A stretch of DNA of 64,000 nt, from NCBI RefSeq assembly GCF_024713945.1, contig NW_027461520.1, forward strand, positions 62,001 to 126,000, read 5' to 3'. Under the pieces are notes generated by a model. That model worked only from the letters and a program-made list of their open reading frames with translations. It did no database searches and was not told the DNA's origin. Source of the DNA: Dermatophagoides farinae. Its lineage: Eukaryota > Arthropoda > Arachnida > Sarcoptiformes > Pyroglyphidae. Of this stretch, positions 1-9,878 are shown piece after piece (position 1 is the first letter of the stretch; the number at the start of each line of letters is the position of its first letter). Made by a program: the position numbers and the translations under genes.

Positions 1-2349
1 CTCAGCGTGTACACTAAAGATTTCGTCCAGCTTTACGGGCCCACCTTTTGTACTGAAATACTAAATTTATTCCACCAAGCAATACAAACACAAAACTTTT
101 TCGATATTCCGAAAGACCAGTTCAACCACTGGCTTTTATATCGCAAAACCCTAACATTCAGTCTGGACTTTCTCTCAACCTGCCACGAACCAACGGTTAT
201 TTACAAAATATTAAAACCGAACGTAATAAACTTCGTCTTTTCAATAATCTTTCCTATGCTTGCATACACGAAATACATGATTGAAGAATACATGCTCGAC
301 CCGGAACAGTTCTGCGACGGGGTCATCGACGATTATGACATTACTGGTTCTGCACGACAAAGCGCTACCGATTTTGTTAGAAGCCTCATCAAATACAGGT
401 CTAGAGATTTTTTCAACCCAATAATCAGCCGGGTGCTGCAAATTCTCAATACTGCACGAGCAATGCCTTCAAAAGAACTTTTGTCCCAATCTTCTCTTTG
501 CAGATACGCAGCATTTGGCTTACTAGACGCTTGCTCATTCAAGCTTTCAGCTACTCTGACAAAACCAACCCAAGATTTCAACTTAGAAGCGTTCCTCAAA
601 GAATACTTGATTCCCGAAATGCATCAGTCTAACCTGAACATTTTCGTCAAAGCTCAATCATGTAAATTGTTTGGTTCTTTGTTTGGAATCAATAGACTAA
701 GACGTTCTGGACACAACCACATTGTTGACATGCCTATGTTCTTGGAAGCTTACAACTTGCTGTTAATTTGTTGCAATGACAACGACTACGGTGTCAAACT
801 AGAAGCCACGCGTGTCTTGCCCAAGCTACTCCTTTCTGACCACCCCAGTCTCGGTGCTTTCGTATCCCAACGCATCCAGACCATTTTGGAAATTCTAATC
901 AAGTCTTTGCAAACCACACAATTGACAGAGGTTTCCATTACTGCTTTAGAAACGGTTGTCGAAAAATTCAGCACTCTCACTCTGCCGTTTAGCCTTGAAC
1001 TGTGCAAAATGCTGACCAACGCTCTCGAAACGGAAATACAAAAGTACGAAAAGCAGGCTAGTTCTAGTAACGCTGGCCAATTTGAACTTTACAACGCCCA
1101 TACACGAACAACACAGTGTATTTGCTCTACAATTAGTACGATTATTGACGCTTTCATAACAAGCAAAAACGCTTCTTTTTCGTTATACCAATTTTACGAA
1201 ATCGTAAAACCTACTATTAAGCACGGGTTTTCGCCAGAAGGTTCGTCTAACTTGATGAATTGCGCTCAAATTCTTTCCGTCATTACTTACGGATTTGACC
1301 AGTTGCCTCCTGAATTGTGGGAACATTATGATTCAATCTATCGAGTTCTCTTAGAAAATAATGATGATGGAGATGATGGAGGCGAAGATTTTTCCGCGTG
1401 CCTTGCTGTTCTTGATAACTATGTCACTAACGGCAAAAATGTTTTCCTCCACGGTGTCAGCTCGTCAACGGGCATGAAATATCTAGACATGTACTTCCAA
1501 CTAATTAAATCCGCTGTAGAAATCACTTGGGATTTCGAAAAACGTGTGTGTGGATTATGTCTAATCTGGTTCTTGATCGACACTTATGCTTGTAACTTAG
1601 AAAACATAAGTATGTGTATGAACACTATTATAAGTATGGTCCAAATGTTTACCAAACTTAAATCTATTGAACACACCTGCAGTTTTAGTGATATGTTGAC
1701 AAGAATCTACCTGACATTGTTAGTTGCAAATCCTCCATTTACCTTTGATCTAATTTTAAATAATAGGATTGATTTCGACATAATTAAATGTAAAGTACTT
1801 ATCCAGAATAATACTACACGAAAAATATATTTAACGGCCATTTGTAAGTTGTTGCAGCTTGAAGCACAAGGCAGCTTAGTTTTACCTCCGAAAATCACCA
1901 CCGAACGCGCAGCACTGTTAGATAACCTGGTTAAAGTTTTATCAACCTATACCAAAAATAAAGAAATAGAAAACTCTGACTACGACTATGATGATGGGTT
2001 TTCAGATGATAATGATTTTGATGAAAATGAAGACGTTGATTATAAATCTAGAAACAGCAATTCCATGAATCAAAATTACTTGGACGAGAATGATGACTTA
2101 ATCGATCAAGATGATGAAAGCGATCAATATGATGAAAGCGATCAAGAGGATGAAAAATACTCATATTTCGAAAACAATTACGTGGACGAATTATGTGAAC
2201 GTAAATCTCCGTTTAACGATATCAATATTTGCGCTACAATTAAGCAGACTCTAAATCAATCAGCAGCATTAGCATCACATATGACCCCCCAAATTTTGAA
2301 AAAAATAACTAGTTCTTTAACCAGCTTAGAATCGTTAGCAAATAAATAA
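1..2349 (+). CDS. Importin-7/8-like karyopherin, 5' end cut off by window
   Basis: This is the C-terminal part of an importin-beta family nuclear transport receptor, which would carry cargo through nuclear pores under Ran control. The frame is open from the first base, so the N-terminal Ran-binding half lies outside the window; the GTG at 7 is not a real start. About 782 residues remain. Early in the fragment the run FPMLAYTKYMIEEYMLDPEQF matches the 'plmcyt..D.eLWeeDP.EYiR' signature of IPO7/IPO8/Nmd5 proteins. It is followed by long stretches of amphipathic helices typical of HEAT repeats. Near the end (about residues 655-715) there is a very acidic Asp/Glu-rich tract with a repeated DESDQ unit, also a feature of IPO7/8. 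No intron is needed in the visible part. The family call is solid; the exact orthologue (IPO7/8 versus IPO9 or CSE1) is less certain. Confidence 0.7.
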   Translation, partial: LSVYTKDFVQLYGPTFCTEILNLFHQAIQTQNFFDIPKDQFNHWLLYRKTLTFSLDFLSTCHEPTVIYKILKPNVINFVFSIIFPMLAYTKYMIEEYMLDPEQFCDGVIDDYDITGSARQSATDFVRSLIKYRSRDFFNPIISRVLQILNTARAMPSKELLSQSSLCRYAAFGLLDACSFKLSATLTKPTQDFNLEAFLKEYLIPEMHQSNLNIFVKAQSCKLFGSLFGINRLRRSGHNHIVDMPMFLEAYNLLLICCNDNDYGVKLEATRVLPKLLLSDHPSLGAFVSQRIQTILEILIKSLQTTQLTEVSITALETVVEKFSTLTLPFSLELCKMLTNALETEIQKYEKQASSSNAGQFELYNAHTRTTQCICSTISTIIDAFITSKNASFSLYQFYEIVKPTIKHGFSPEGSSNLMNCAQILSVITYGFDQLPPELWEHYDSIYRVLLENNDDGDDGGEDFSACLAVLDNYVTNGKNVFLHGVSSSTGMKYLDMYFQLIKSAVEITWDFEKRVCGLCLIWFLIDTYACNLENISMCMNTIISMVQMFTKLKSIEHTCSFSDMLTRIYLTLLVANPPFTFDLILNNRIDFDIIKCKVLIQNNTTRKIYLTAICKLLQLEAQGSLVLPPKITTERAALLDNLVKVLSTYTKNKEIENSDYDYDDGFSDDNDFDENEDVDYKSRNSNSMNQNYLDENDDLIDQDDESDQYDESDQEDEKYSYFENNYVDELCERKSPFNDINICATIKQTLNQSAALASHMTPQILKKITSSLTSLESLANK

Positions 2350-2364
2350 CTGAAGTAATAAAAC

Positions 2365-3837
2365 TTAATTACCGTTATCTGTTTTCTGTAACAAGCAAAT
2401 AAAGAAGCCTCTACAGTTATTTGTTTCAAAATTGGCACTTAGATAATCTCGAAACGTTAAATATTTTTTGTCTGTTTGCATTTTTAGACTCTGTAATTTG
2501 CTGTTTTGCCATTCTATTTGCGGCATCATTGATTTGTAGTGAGTATTATTTTCTAGTACATCTATTATAACTTCAATATTTTCTTCTTGAAAAACAGAAC
2601 AGCTAGAATATGTCACTAATTCCAAAACATTCCAATTCAAAATATGTTTGAGCAAAATTTTTTGAAATTTAGTCAAATTATTAAGCCTTTTGTTAGAGAT
2701 TTTGCTATTTTTGTGATTTAATAAGCCTGAGCATGACGGATCTAACGAGCTAACTATTTTATTGTCCGAGCTGAACGAATTAGGATAATAAGAGAGCAGA
2801 TGGTTTAAACAAAGTAAACTTTTTTTTTCACAAACACAGTTAGAAATGACTGTATTACAGAAAAAAAGTGAAGTTAAATCGTTGTTAACAATTATGGACG
2901 TTAAACCATGTTGGTTATTTTTTAGCAAATGAATCGGTTTTTTATTATCAGTTCCGTTCACTTTAGTTAAAATAAGTTTTTCATCATCTTGATGTTCGTC
3001 TAGAGTATAAATAGTGTCAAAATAGACCGATTCAGATATTCTATTAACCAATGTGTGATATCTCCCAGGATCTTTTTCAATTGATATAACGCAGCCGTTA
3101 TTATGTAGCTTTGCTAAAAATGAAAGAGTTTTTGAACCAGGACTTGCACAACAATCTATGACTATATCACCAACATTGAGATGCAAAAGTTTCGCTGACA
3201 AACAACTGGCCTTGTCCATAATACAAAGTTTATTTTGTTGATTTTTTAACCAAGCAAAAAAAGCTGTAGACAAGGACCCTTCTAAGCGTAGCACGCCATC
3301 AAACAAATCTTCTGAAACAGCATTAATATTGAACTCTTGATTCAAAGTACGAATCAAATCATTTTTATTTACATAATGAGTATCAAAACGAATATATTTC
3401 GGAATTTCATCCTTGTTTGCATCTGATTGCTCAAACTTTCGGAAATTTGCAAGTAAACCATGACGAGGATATTTGACTTTCAAAGATTTTAGAACTGTGT
3501 TTTTCAATCTGCCACCACCCACAATTCCGTTTTTAGAAAACAAATAGTCAAAACTTATTACGAGCGATAACCACGCAGAAAAAGCAATTTTCTCGTAGCG
3601 TTGTTTAATTTTTTTTTGAGGGCTATAACGAGGAAAATCCCTTAATAAGCCGCAATCTTCAATTGTGCTAACCAGTAATTCATAATTATCGATGATTGAC
3701 GAAACTATTTTCATCACTTTCTTTGTCATTATTTTTTTTTCCCTGGGAATATTCGAATAAACTGACGATTTCAAAGCGCAACCTTCAATGACAATATCCT
3801 GGAGACATTTTGCACAAACTGTATACAATTCAGACAT
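2365..3837 (-). CDS. NSUN5: NSUN5/Rcm1-type rRNA cytosine-5 methyltransferase
   Basis: This SAM-dependent RNA m5C methyltransferase of the NOL1/NOP2/Sun family probably methylates 25S/28S rRNA in the nucleolus. It has 490 residues and one exon. Visible motifs are PKYIRFDT (146-153), DKASCLSA (208-215), the SAM-binding loop VIDCCASPGSKT (226-237), DPSCSG with a catalytic-type Cys at 369, and TYSSCSV with the second Cys at 413. DPSCSG is characteristic of NSUN5/Rcm1 rather than NOP2 or NSUN2. The start is the first ATG after an upstream non-coding stretch and begins MSELYTVCAKC. It converges with the importin gene, leaving only 15 bases between the stop codons. The stretch at about 280-365 between motifs I and IV is longer and more polar than usual and looks like a lineage-specific insertion. 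Confidence 0.88.
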   Translation of the reverse strand: MSELYTVCAKCLQDIVIEGCALKSSVYSNIPREKKIMTKKVMKIVSSIIDNYELLVSTIEDCGLLRDFPRYSPQKKIKQRYEKIAFSAWLSLVISFDYLFSKNGIVGGGRLKNTVLKSLKVKYPRHGLLANFRKFEQSDANKDEIPKYIRFDTHYVNKNDLIRTLNQEFNINAVSEDLFDGVLRLEGSLSTAFFAWLKNQQNKLCIMDKASCLSAKLLHLNVGDIVIDCCASPGSKTLSFLAKLHNNGCVISIEKDPGRYHTLVNRISESVYFDTIYTLDEHQDDEKLILTKVNGTDNKKPIHLLKNNQHGLTSIIVNNDLTSLFFCNTVISNCVCEKKSLLCLNHLLSYYPNSFSSDNKIVSSLDPSCSGLLNHKNSKISNKRLNNLTKFQKILLKHILNWNVLELVTYSSCSVFQEENIEVIIDVLENNTHYKSMMPQIEWQNSKLQSLKMQTDKKYLTFRDYLSANFETNNCRGFFICLLQKTDNGN

Positions 3838-4345
3838 AAGTTTTATAGCTTTTCAAACTTGATAATAGTGTGTAAGTTTCGTATACGGATGAAGTAATAA
3901 GTGTTTTTTTATTTATATAGAATTTTTTATTCTATCATCGTTCAATTTTTAGCAGTCGAGCTCATGAAAAATCTTTTTTGCTATAAATCCAGAAATCGTA
4001 ATTAATTTTTGCAATATTTTGAAATTTATATAAAATGTGATTAATCCATCTTCGTCAAATTTAACAGTAATTACTTTTTTTAATATAAGTTTGTTATCTA
4101 AATTTGGCCGTTAGGGTGATTTTTGACAGTTAAACTAGCAATACCATATATGATTGCTACAGATCTTAAGATATATAACAAACCGACTTTTTTAATATAT
4201 TTGATTATTTTTAAAAATATAATACATGAAAAACTGATAATATGATATTAATCATATTAATTTTTTATATTTTGTTTGTTTAATCAACCAGAGAGATTTA
4301 CATTTTTATTATCTATAATACTGCAAAATACGTTGTGTTATTGTT
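3838..4345. other. Intergenic, shared upstream region of NSUN5 and GET4
   Basis: This 508-base AT-rich stretch separates two divergently transcribed genes and should hold both promoters. I see no open frame of useful length and no RNA gene. Its only notable element is the short perfect inverted repeat listed separately. Confidence 0.6.
4238..4259. repeat. Perfect 9-bp inverted repeat with 4-base loop
   Basis: The arms TAATATGAT and ATCATATTA flank ATTA about 90 bases upstream of the GET4 start. In such AT-rich DNA this can arise by chance; a regulatory role is only possible, not shown. Confidence 0.35.
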
Positions 4346-5206
4346 ATGTCAAATCAAATTGAGAAAGTCATAATTTCAAACATTAAAGATAGTAATTTTT
4401 ATGACGCTCTTCAGTCAATCATGGCTCTATTGGAGCGGCAATATAAGTCCAAAAATATAGACGAAATATTGTTAGCGCTACAACAATACGCACAACTGAT
4501 GATAGATTATAAAGAACATGATTGCGCCATTGAAATAGGTGAAAAGGTTTTGGGGTATCTTAAATTATTGAACACAGACATAACTCTAGAAATAATTGAC
4601 ATTTTTATTAGTATTTTGAATCAGTGCAGTAATGTGAAATGTGCTCGCAAATACATTTTCTGCAACGAGATAATCTTTTCGTCGAAGTCTTTGCCCAATC
4701 TGAGTGAAAAAGAACAAAAATACGGACAGATAGGGTTACACAAAACTATTGCAAGTTATTTGATTTTGGACAAAGAGTATGGTACAGCTTTAATGCATTT
4801 GATCCTCTGTGACGATCCAGAATTGATTTACGAGTTGTTATGTAAATGGTCCAAAGCTTGTTACCCTTCTGAAATGCCATTAATAATACACAAAACGGTT
4901 TTGATTATTTTAGCATCGAAGAATGTTGGATTTGCAGAATACATACTCAACAAGTACTCGAGTTCATTTGATGATAAATTTCCAAATGTCTACTTGCAAG
5001 CCGCATTTTTAATTACAGCCTGTGTAAAACACTCTGACCAGCAATACTGGAAATTAGTTCGAACAAAATATAAGCTTCAAAATGTTGTTGACAACGAGCT
5101 TGAAACTATTCTTAATCAAATAGGCTCTTTATATTTCAATGAAAATAACAACAGCAACATGCTTGAAAACATGTTTTCTGGATTAATGGGCCAGTTAAAA
5201 ATTTAA
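4346..5206 (+). CDS. GET4: GET4 homologue, tail-anchored protein targeting factor
   Basis: GET4 works with GET5/UBL4A to pass tail-anchored membrane proteins from SGT2 to the GET3 ATPase in the cytosol. The product has 286 residues, close to the usual 300, and is all alpha-helical in appearance. Diagnostic points are an N-terminal helical-repeat start (FYDALQSIMALLERQY, residues 13-28), the central ALMHLILCDDPELIYELLCKW followed by CYPSEMPLIIHKTVL, which mirrors the family's 'f..ml.eW...gyp.E.dlfi.r.vL' stretch, and the C-terminal IGSLYFN...NMLENMFSGLMGQL, like the family's 'IG..YFG...nmf..mm..l'. It is a single exon with a clean ATG start. Confidence 0.88.
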   Translation: MSNQIEKVIISNIKDSNFYDALQSIMALLERQYKSKNIDEILLALQQYAQLMIDYKEHDCAIEIGEKVLGYLKLLNTDITLEIIDIFISILNQCSNVKCARKYIFCNEIIFSSKSLPNLSEKEQKYGQIGLHKTIASYLILDKEYGTALMHLILCDDPELIYELLCKWSKACYPSEMPLIIHKTVLIILASKNVGFAEYILNKYSSSFDDKFPNVYLQAAFLITACVKHSDQQYWKLVRTKYKLQNVVDNELETILNQIGSLYFNENNNSNMLENMFSGLMGQLKI

Positions 5207-5292
5207 TATATTTCGTTTCTATAGCTGTTTAACGCCCTCTTATTTGAATTTTAAATAATGTTATTTTATAAGTAATTAATATAAACGATTCA

Positions 5293-5954
5293 ATGGATTT
5301 GCCGAGTATTTCTTTAGTTTTATACAACATAAGCAAGCGTAGCAATTGGGGGACTATAATACGTAGTGCTGCAGCCCACAACATTCACGATATTTTTGTT
5401 GTTGGCAGCAAGAAATTAAAAACATTTGGAAATCAAGTAAGTAAGCTGTTAAAATAAATTATAGGGAACTATAAAACAAGTGAGATTTCATTATTGGGAT
5501 AGTCTCATTGATTTAAAAACTTTTTTTGAAAATAATGACGTCACTTTGGTGGGAATTGAAATCATGGACGAGTCGATTTCAGTGTTAGACTACGATTTTA
5601 GTACCAAGAAAAAAATTAGTTTTATGCTAGGCAACGAAGGACTTGGACTAAATGACAAACAAAAAAAATTATGTGATGAGTTTATATACATACCTCAGTT
5701 TAGCAACGCAACAGCCTCGCTGAATGTCGCGATGGCTGCAACTATTATTTTTCATCAATGGGCAAGTAAGTTTCACAAATTCAAATATTTTAGTTCAAAA
5801 TAACCAAAAAGAATGTCAAAAACAACAAAACAAATACGTTATCACACCATTTAACGAAATTAGTTCGATTGATTTGTCTCAGAAACATGTGTTTCCACAA
5901 AAAAAACACATTGAAATTACAACTCCAAGTTTATTTTTTGAAACAGAACAATAA
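5293..5954 (+). CDS. SpoU-family (SPOUT) RNA 2'-O-methyltransferase
   Basis: This RNA ribose methyltransferase of the TrmH/SpoU group would use SAM on tRNA or rRNA. The gene is assembled from three exons: 5293-5436, 5465-5765 and 5794-5954, joined across two introns of exactly 28 nt with GTAAGT donors and TAG acceptors. Exon 1 carries motif 1, SKRSNWGTIIRSAAAHNIHDIF. Exon 2 carries motif 2, FMLGNEGLGL, and motif 3, IYIPQFSNATASLNVAMAATI, which together form the trefoil-knot SAM site. Exon 3 is a polar tail. The total is 201 residues, a bare catalytic domain plus tail with no RNA-binding extension. The substrate cannot be told from sequence. The split frames and two identical intron lengths make the model strong. 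Confidence 0.85.
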
Positions 5955-6008
5955 AACAACGAGATTTGATCAGGTTACAAAAGCATAATTGGTTTATCTA
6001 CTGCGTAA

Positions 6009-8210
6009 ATGATAAAATACAAGAAAATACTTTATTATTTCTCGATAATCAACTATGTTAGAGCGTTTCAAAAATCACTAACAACATTTCCGCCAATCGA
6101 CACTCGAAAAGCAATTTGGGATGATTACCCTGCCTATGCTCTTTTGCAAAAACCGGCTGGACCTACGCCAGAAATAATCATACTTGATAAGAAAGGCAGA
6201 CACAACAGCCGGCATAAAGGTGCTACGCCTCCTATCAAAATTCCTTCAGCAGATCCAGTTTTCGACATAGTCGTTAATCCTGACTATGTGCCCGAACCAT
6301 TTCCTGCTCCATACCCATTTCCACTAGAAGTTGACCCCGACGATCCGTCTGAACCATTAAAAGCAAATGATACAGATAAAATTCAATATGTTTCCAAAGA
6401 TTTTATTGAAAAAGAACCTGTTATATGGGAATGTCCGACAGATAATTTTAAGTTGGTCAACAACACATGTGTCGAAAGAAACACGGAACTCGCGGTGCTT
6501 GGTTGCAAAGAAGGGTGGTTCATGGACGGTTCTATTTGTATAGCTCATGAAACCTCCAGTATTGAGTACGTCTGTCCAGAAGATTTTGAAGAAGCTACTA
6601 ATGGAACATGTACGAGCATTACATACACGCCTAAACAAATGATTTGTCCTGACGGGTTTGACATATCTATAGAAGGATGTAAAAAATACATTGAAAGCGA
6701 ACCTGTTGAAATTTGCCATGACGGTGTTTTAGAAGACAAACAATGTAGGCATACAACTAAACTTAAGCCTTCCTCACACTGTCCAGACGGTTTTTTACTG
6801 AATGAAGCTAACAATTTTTGCTTTAGACATTCGGTACAAACACCGGAGCAGGTTTGCTCGAGAGGCAATCTCAATCCAACGGAAATGACATGTACTTCAA
6901 TACAAGAAACTTCTTCTGAAACTACTTGCCCGCCTAACTATCAAAGATTCGGTAATTATTGTCAAAAAACCGTTAAAACAATGCCAATTAGATCTTGTGA
7001 AATAGGATTATTGAATCCAGAAGGACTTTGTGAAAAACTTGTAAGTGCTGGTCCACCAGAAGTAGTATGTCCAACTAATACTCTTTTTGACGAAGTAAGC
7101 TTGAATTGCGCTCCCGTACTGCAAAACAATGGTAAACATAACCACAAAATAAGAAAAATGAATCATACTCCAACAATTAAAGCTTTGATTACTTGTCCAC
7201 CTAACAGCGAATTTATAACTATGGATTGTGTAATGCGTGAGTTTTTCGAGCCTTTAATTTCGTGCCCAATGGGATTTGAACTCATAGAATCAAGTTGCTC
7301 GATGACTGAATCAATAGCAATGACGCATAGCTGCGCGCCAGGATATGTATTAAATAGACAAAATAAATGCCAAAAAATCATTGAAGAGCCTTCTAAGTTG
7401 TTGTGTCCGGAAGGCTTCAACTTAGGGTTAGACAACTTATGCAAAAAAATAGAAAAAATGGATGCGAACATTTTTTGCCCGTTGAATTCGAAAATATTAA
7501 CAAACATTGTGGGACAACCAGTGACGTGTATTATCGACGAATACTCGTCTCCAGATCTGAAATGCATAGTCCCTGGCACTTCTTTAGAAATGACAAATCG
7601 TGGCTATAAGTGTTTGTCTGCGATTTTGGAAGCTCCTCGCTTCATATGTCCAGCAGGATTTACTGAATTCGATCAAAAATGTGTACAATACAACACGACA
7701 GAACATATTAAAGCATGTCCTCGTGGGTTTACTTTATTATTCAACACTTGTGTTATGGAGTTACGAGAACAAGCAGTTTACGTTTGCCCTGAAGATTTCT
7801 ATTTATCATCTTCGAGCAACACTTGCATTAAAGAAACACGCTTAGAACCTATCATGAAGTGCAGAGACGGATTTGAGTATGACCATAAAGTAAAAGTGTG
7901 TTATAGACTTCACACGTACTTTGACTTTGATAAAGTAAGGTCAGAAGTAACTCCGGCAGAAGCACCAGTAGAACGTGTAAAAGATTTGCACATAGATCCT
8001 CCAGCGAGTGCAGCTCCCGAGAACAAGGGTGTGAATGTGATCGAAACACCGGTAATACCTCAACCGCAGCTAACAATAGTTCAGCAGCCAGTTGTTATAC
8101 CTCAGCCAGCGATAATTTTACCGCAGCAAGCACCAGTCCCACCGGCACCGGTGATACGAGTTCCGTATGCTATGCCTCAACCAGTGCCTACGTTAAAAAA
8201 ATCTCCATAA
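6009..8210 (+). CDS. Oocyst-wall-protein-like secreted cysteine-rich protein
   Basis: A predicted secreted structural protein of 733 residues resembling the COWP/OWP family of apicomplexan oocyst walls. The N-terminus is a short hydrophobic signal-like stretch ending near Ala19. A proline-rich linker (about 90-115) follows, and then about 20 consecutive units from residue 140 to 640. Each unit has one pair of cysteines 10-13 residues apart, often as CPxGF...C, and repeats every 26-30 residues, giving about 40 cysteines. In known COWPs such cysteines are thought to crosslink the wall. The last 90 residues are rich in Pro, Gln and Val (repeats like VIPQP) and lack Cys. It is a single exon. A second, shorter relative lies at 16571-17968. 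The family call rests on the repeat pattern, not an alignment. Confidence 0.75.
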   Translation: MIKYKKILYYFSIINYVRAFQKSLTTFPPIDTRKAIWDDYPAYALLQKPAGPTPEIIILDKKGRHNSRHKGATPPIKIPSADPVFDIVVNPDYVPEPFPAPYPFPLEVDPDDPSEPLKANDTDKIQYVSKDFIEKEPVIWECPTDNFKLVNNTCVERNTELAVLGCKEGWFMDGSICIAHETSSIEYVCPEDFEEATNGTCTSITYTPKQMICPDGFDISIEGCKKYIESEPVEICHDGVLEDKQCRHTTKLKPSSHCPDGFLLNEANNFCFRHSVQTPEQVCSRGNLNPTEMTCTSIQETSSETTCPPNYQRFGNYCQKTVKTMPIRSCEIGLLNPEGLCEKLVSAGPPEVVCPTNTLFDEVSLNCAPVLQNNGKHNHKIRKMNHTPTIKALITCPPNSEFITMDCVMREFFEPLISCPMGFELIESSCSMTESIAMTHSCAPGYVLNRQNKCQKIIEEPSKLLCPEGFNLGLDNLCKKIEKMDANIFCPLNSKILTNIVGQPVTCIIDEYSSPDLKCIVPGTSLEMTNRGYKCLSAILEAPRFICPAGFTEFDQKCVQYNTTEHIKACPRGFTLLFNTCVMELREQAVYVCPEDFYLSSSSNTCIKETRLEPIMKCRDGFEYDHKVKVCYRLHTYFDFDKVRSEVTPAEAPVERVKDLHIDPPASAAPENKGVNVIETPVIPQPQLTIVQQPVVIPQPAIILPQQAPVPPAPVIRVPYAMPQPVPTLKKSP

Positions 8211-8267
8211 AAACTTGTAGTTTAAATACATAACATATTTAATTTTTTATTAGTATAAAGCAGCAAT

Positions 8268-8688
8268 TTAGTTAATTGAAAACGCTTCGCAGTTAATGCA
8301 GACATAAGCGATTTTGATCGAGTCTAAAGAGCATTTTTCTGGGAGCAACGAGTAAATAGCTCCTTTTTCACCGCAAGATTCGCAAACATAGTTGGGGTCT
8401 CTTGGCAGAGATTTGTCATAGATCCATCCTTTGTACACAAAGCTCTTGTAGTCTTCTCTAAAAAAATTCAACGAATAAAAAACCTACCTGCTTCGATTTT
8501 GAAAATAAATTGTTCTTACAACGCTAGTTGTCTTATTCAGCTCGTCGGGGGGGAATAGTTTTCTGCACACAAGACAACGAAGAACTAAACTATTAGTGTT
8601 AGGGTCTTCAACGCTGTGCAAGCAGTTGCCACTAAAAGTTTTAAGAGTGTGAAACGTACCATAAATGACAAAAACTAATATCACTCAT
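8268..8688 (-). CDS. RPB9: RNA polymerase II subunit RPB9
   Basis: A small zinc-ribbon subunit of RNA polymerase II involved in fidelity and elongation. The gene was rebuilt from three minus-strand exons, 8660-8688, 8488-8631 and 8268-8457, separated by introns of 28 nt (8632-8659) and 30 nt (8458-8487). The first exon codes only MSDISFCHL and splits a Cys codon. The joined N-terminal ribbon then reads FCHLCGNCLHSVEDPNT followed by LRCLVC, exactly the RPB9 layout. The middle has DPNY, and the C-terminal ribbon has CESCG with a distal CINC. The total is 120 residues against about 122 in yeast. The second ribbon lacks the RSADE-type acidic hairpin, so TFIIS and RPC11 are excluded. It converges on the oocyst-wall-like gene. 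Confidence 0.88.
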
Positions 8689-8808
8689 TGGCGTATTTGA
8701 GGCTTAGAAGCGAATGAACATATATTTATATATATGTATATTATTGATTCACAAATAATGAGGAAAATAAATTTAATTAGCAAATAATAGAAAATCATGA
8801 TGAGAATT

Positions 8809-9732
8809 TTAGAGTAAATAGGGAATCATGCATTTTCGATTTCTGAAAAAAATAAAACTTCTTAAATAACTTACGGAGGGTAATTAGCGAACTCTTTTTT
8901 GTATAAGCAATGTTTTTTTTTAGCCCAAATGTACATTTGGACAACGCTGATAATTGTGAAAAGCCAGGCGTTTGTAGTATTGATGATCAAAGAAAAAATA
9001 ATCCAGCTCAAGGCTTCCCAAAAATAATTCGCACAACTGACGTAGTCAAAACCGAATTTGTAAGGTATGCCTCGCGTCGTAGATTCAGGTTTTCTGAGTT
9101 TTTTGAGCACGAGATGAGTTAAAAAGTTCATGATTTCCGTGCTCAGAAAAGCAATGAACAGAATTACCGCGATATATTTGTGATTTTCCAAATAGCAAGT
9201 ATAGTTTTTGCTGAACAGCTGGTACGAAATCATTACTCCACAAAGAATCCAATAGTGGAAACAGTTAATAGGAAGTCTTTTGAAGGGCATGCTACTTTTG
9301 CTAAAACGATGAACGAAAACAGATTCAAATTCACGCTTGATGAAATGAATCATAATGCAAAGATAACCCAGTTTCTGGATGAAGGTTAACGGTCTGTTGA
9401 TGTTAATGAGTCTTGCAAAAGGGAAAATCAATATAGGTCCTAGATATTCGATGATGAATACAAGTCTCCAACTGACCTGCATACCTAGATCTTTGATTAA
9501 AAGGCTCGTGTTATCAGTGACATTTTGCGATTGGAGTTCATTGTCGACCAGAGTTTTTCCGTTTTTAAAGGTCCAACGTTGTCTTTGAATAGGTAAACCC
9601 GCTACAGTTAGGTTAAATCAGGGACTTACTCAAGTGTTCATACGCTAATTTCAAGTCTAACAAACAAGCATTGTCAGCCAATTCAATTACTTTTTCTTTT
9701 TTAGTAGAACGATCTTTACAAGTGATTTGCAT
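8809..9732 (-). CDS. TECR: Very-long-chain trans-2,3-enoyl-CoA reductase (TECR/TSC13)
   Basis: This ER membrane enzyme performs the last step of each round of very-long-chain fatty acid elongation, reducing the trans-2 double bond with NADPH. Three minus-strand exons, 9630-9732, 8875-9601 and 8809-8842, are joined by introns of 28 nt (9602-9629) and 32 nt (8843-8874), giving 287 residues (308 in human). Exon 1 and early exon 2 form the ubiquitin-like N-terminal domain, with QRQRWTFKNGKTL and then LIKDLG. The core has VFIIEYLGP and HFIKREFESVFVHRFSKSSMP, typical of the steroid 5-alpha-reductase family. The C-terminal part has GIPYKFGFDYVSCANYFWE and QMYIWAKKKH. The tiny last exon supplies the classic end after EFANYPP, reading NRKCMIPYLL. 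Several hydrophobic helices are present. Confidence 0.92.
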
Positions 9733-9878
9733 CTGTATTATAAAAATTATCAATTTACACAAATTTAGAATTAAATACAAATAAAAAATTTTTGTATTTG
9801 GGCGGGCGATATCATTGTACCCGATAATATCACTAGCTTTTTGTATTTATTTTAATTACGCATTTTGAAAATTTCACT

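Noticed and set aside
8484-8684. Minus-strand frame starting MILVFV as an independent gene
   Set aside because: Its first part is an intron of RPB9; splicing with a small upstream exon restores the zinc ribbon.
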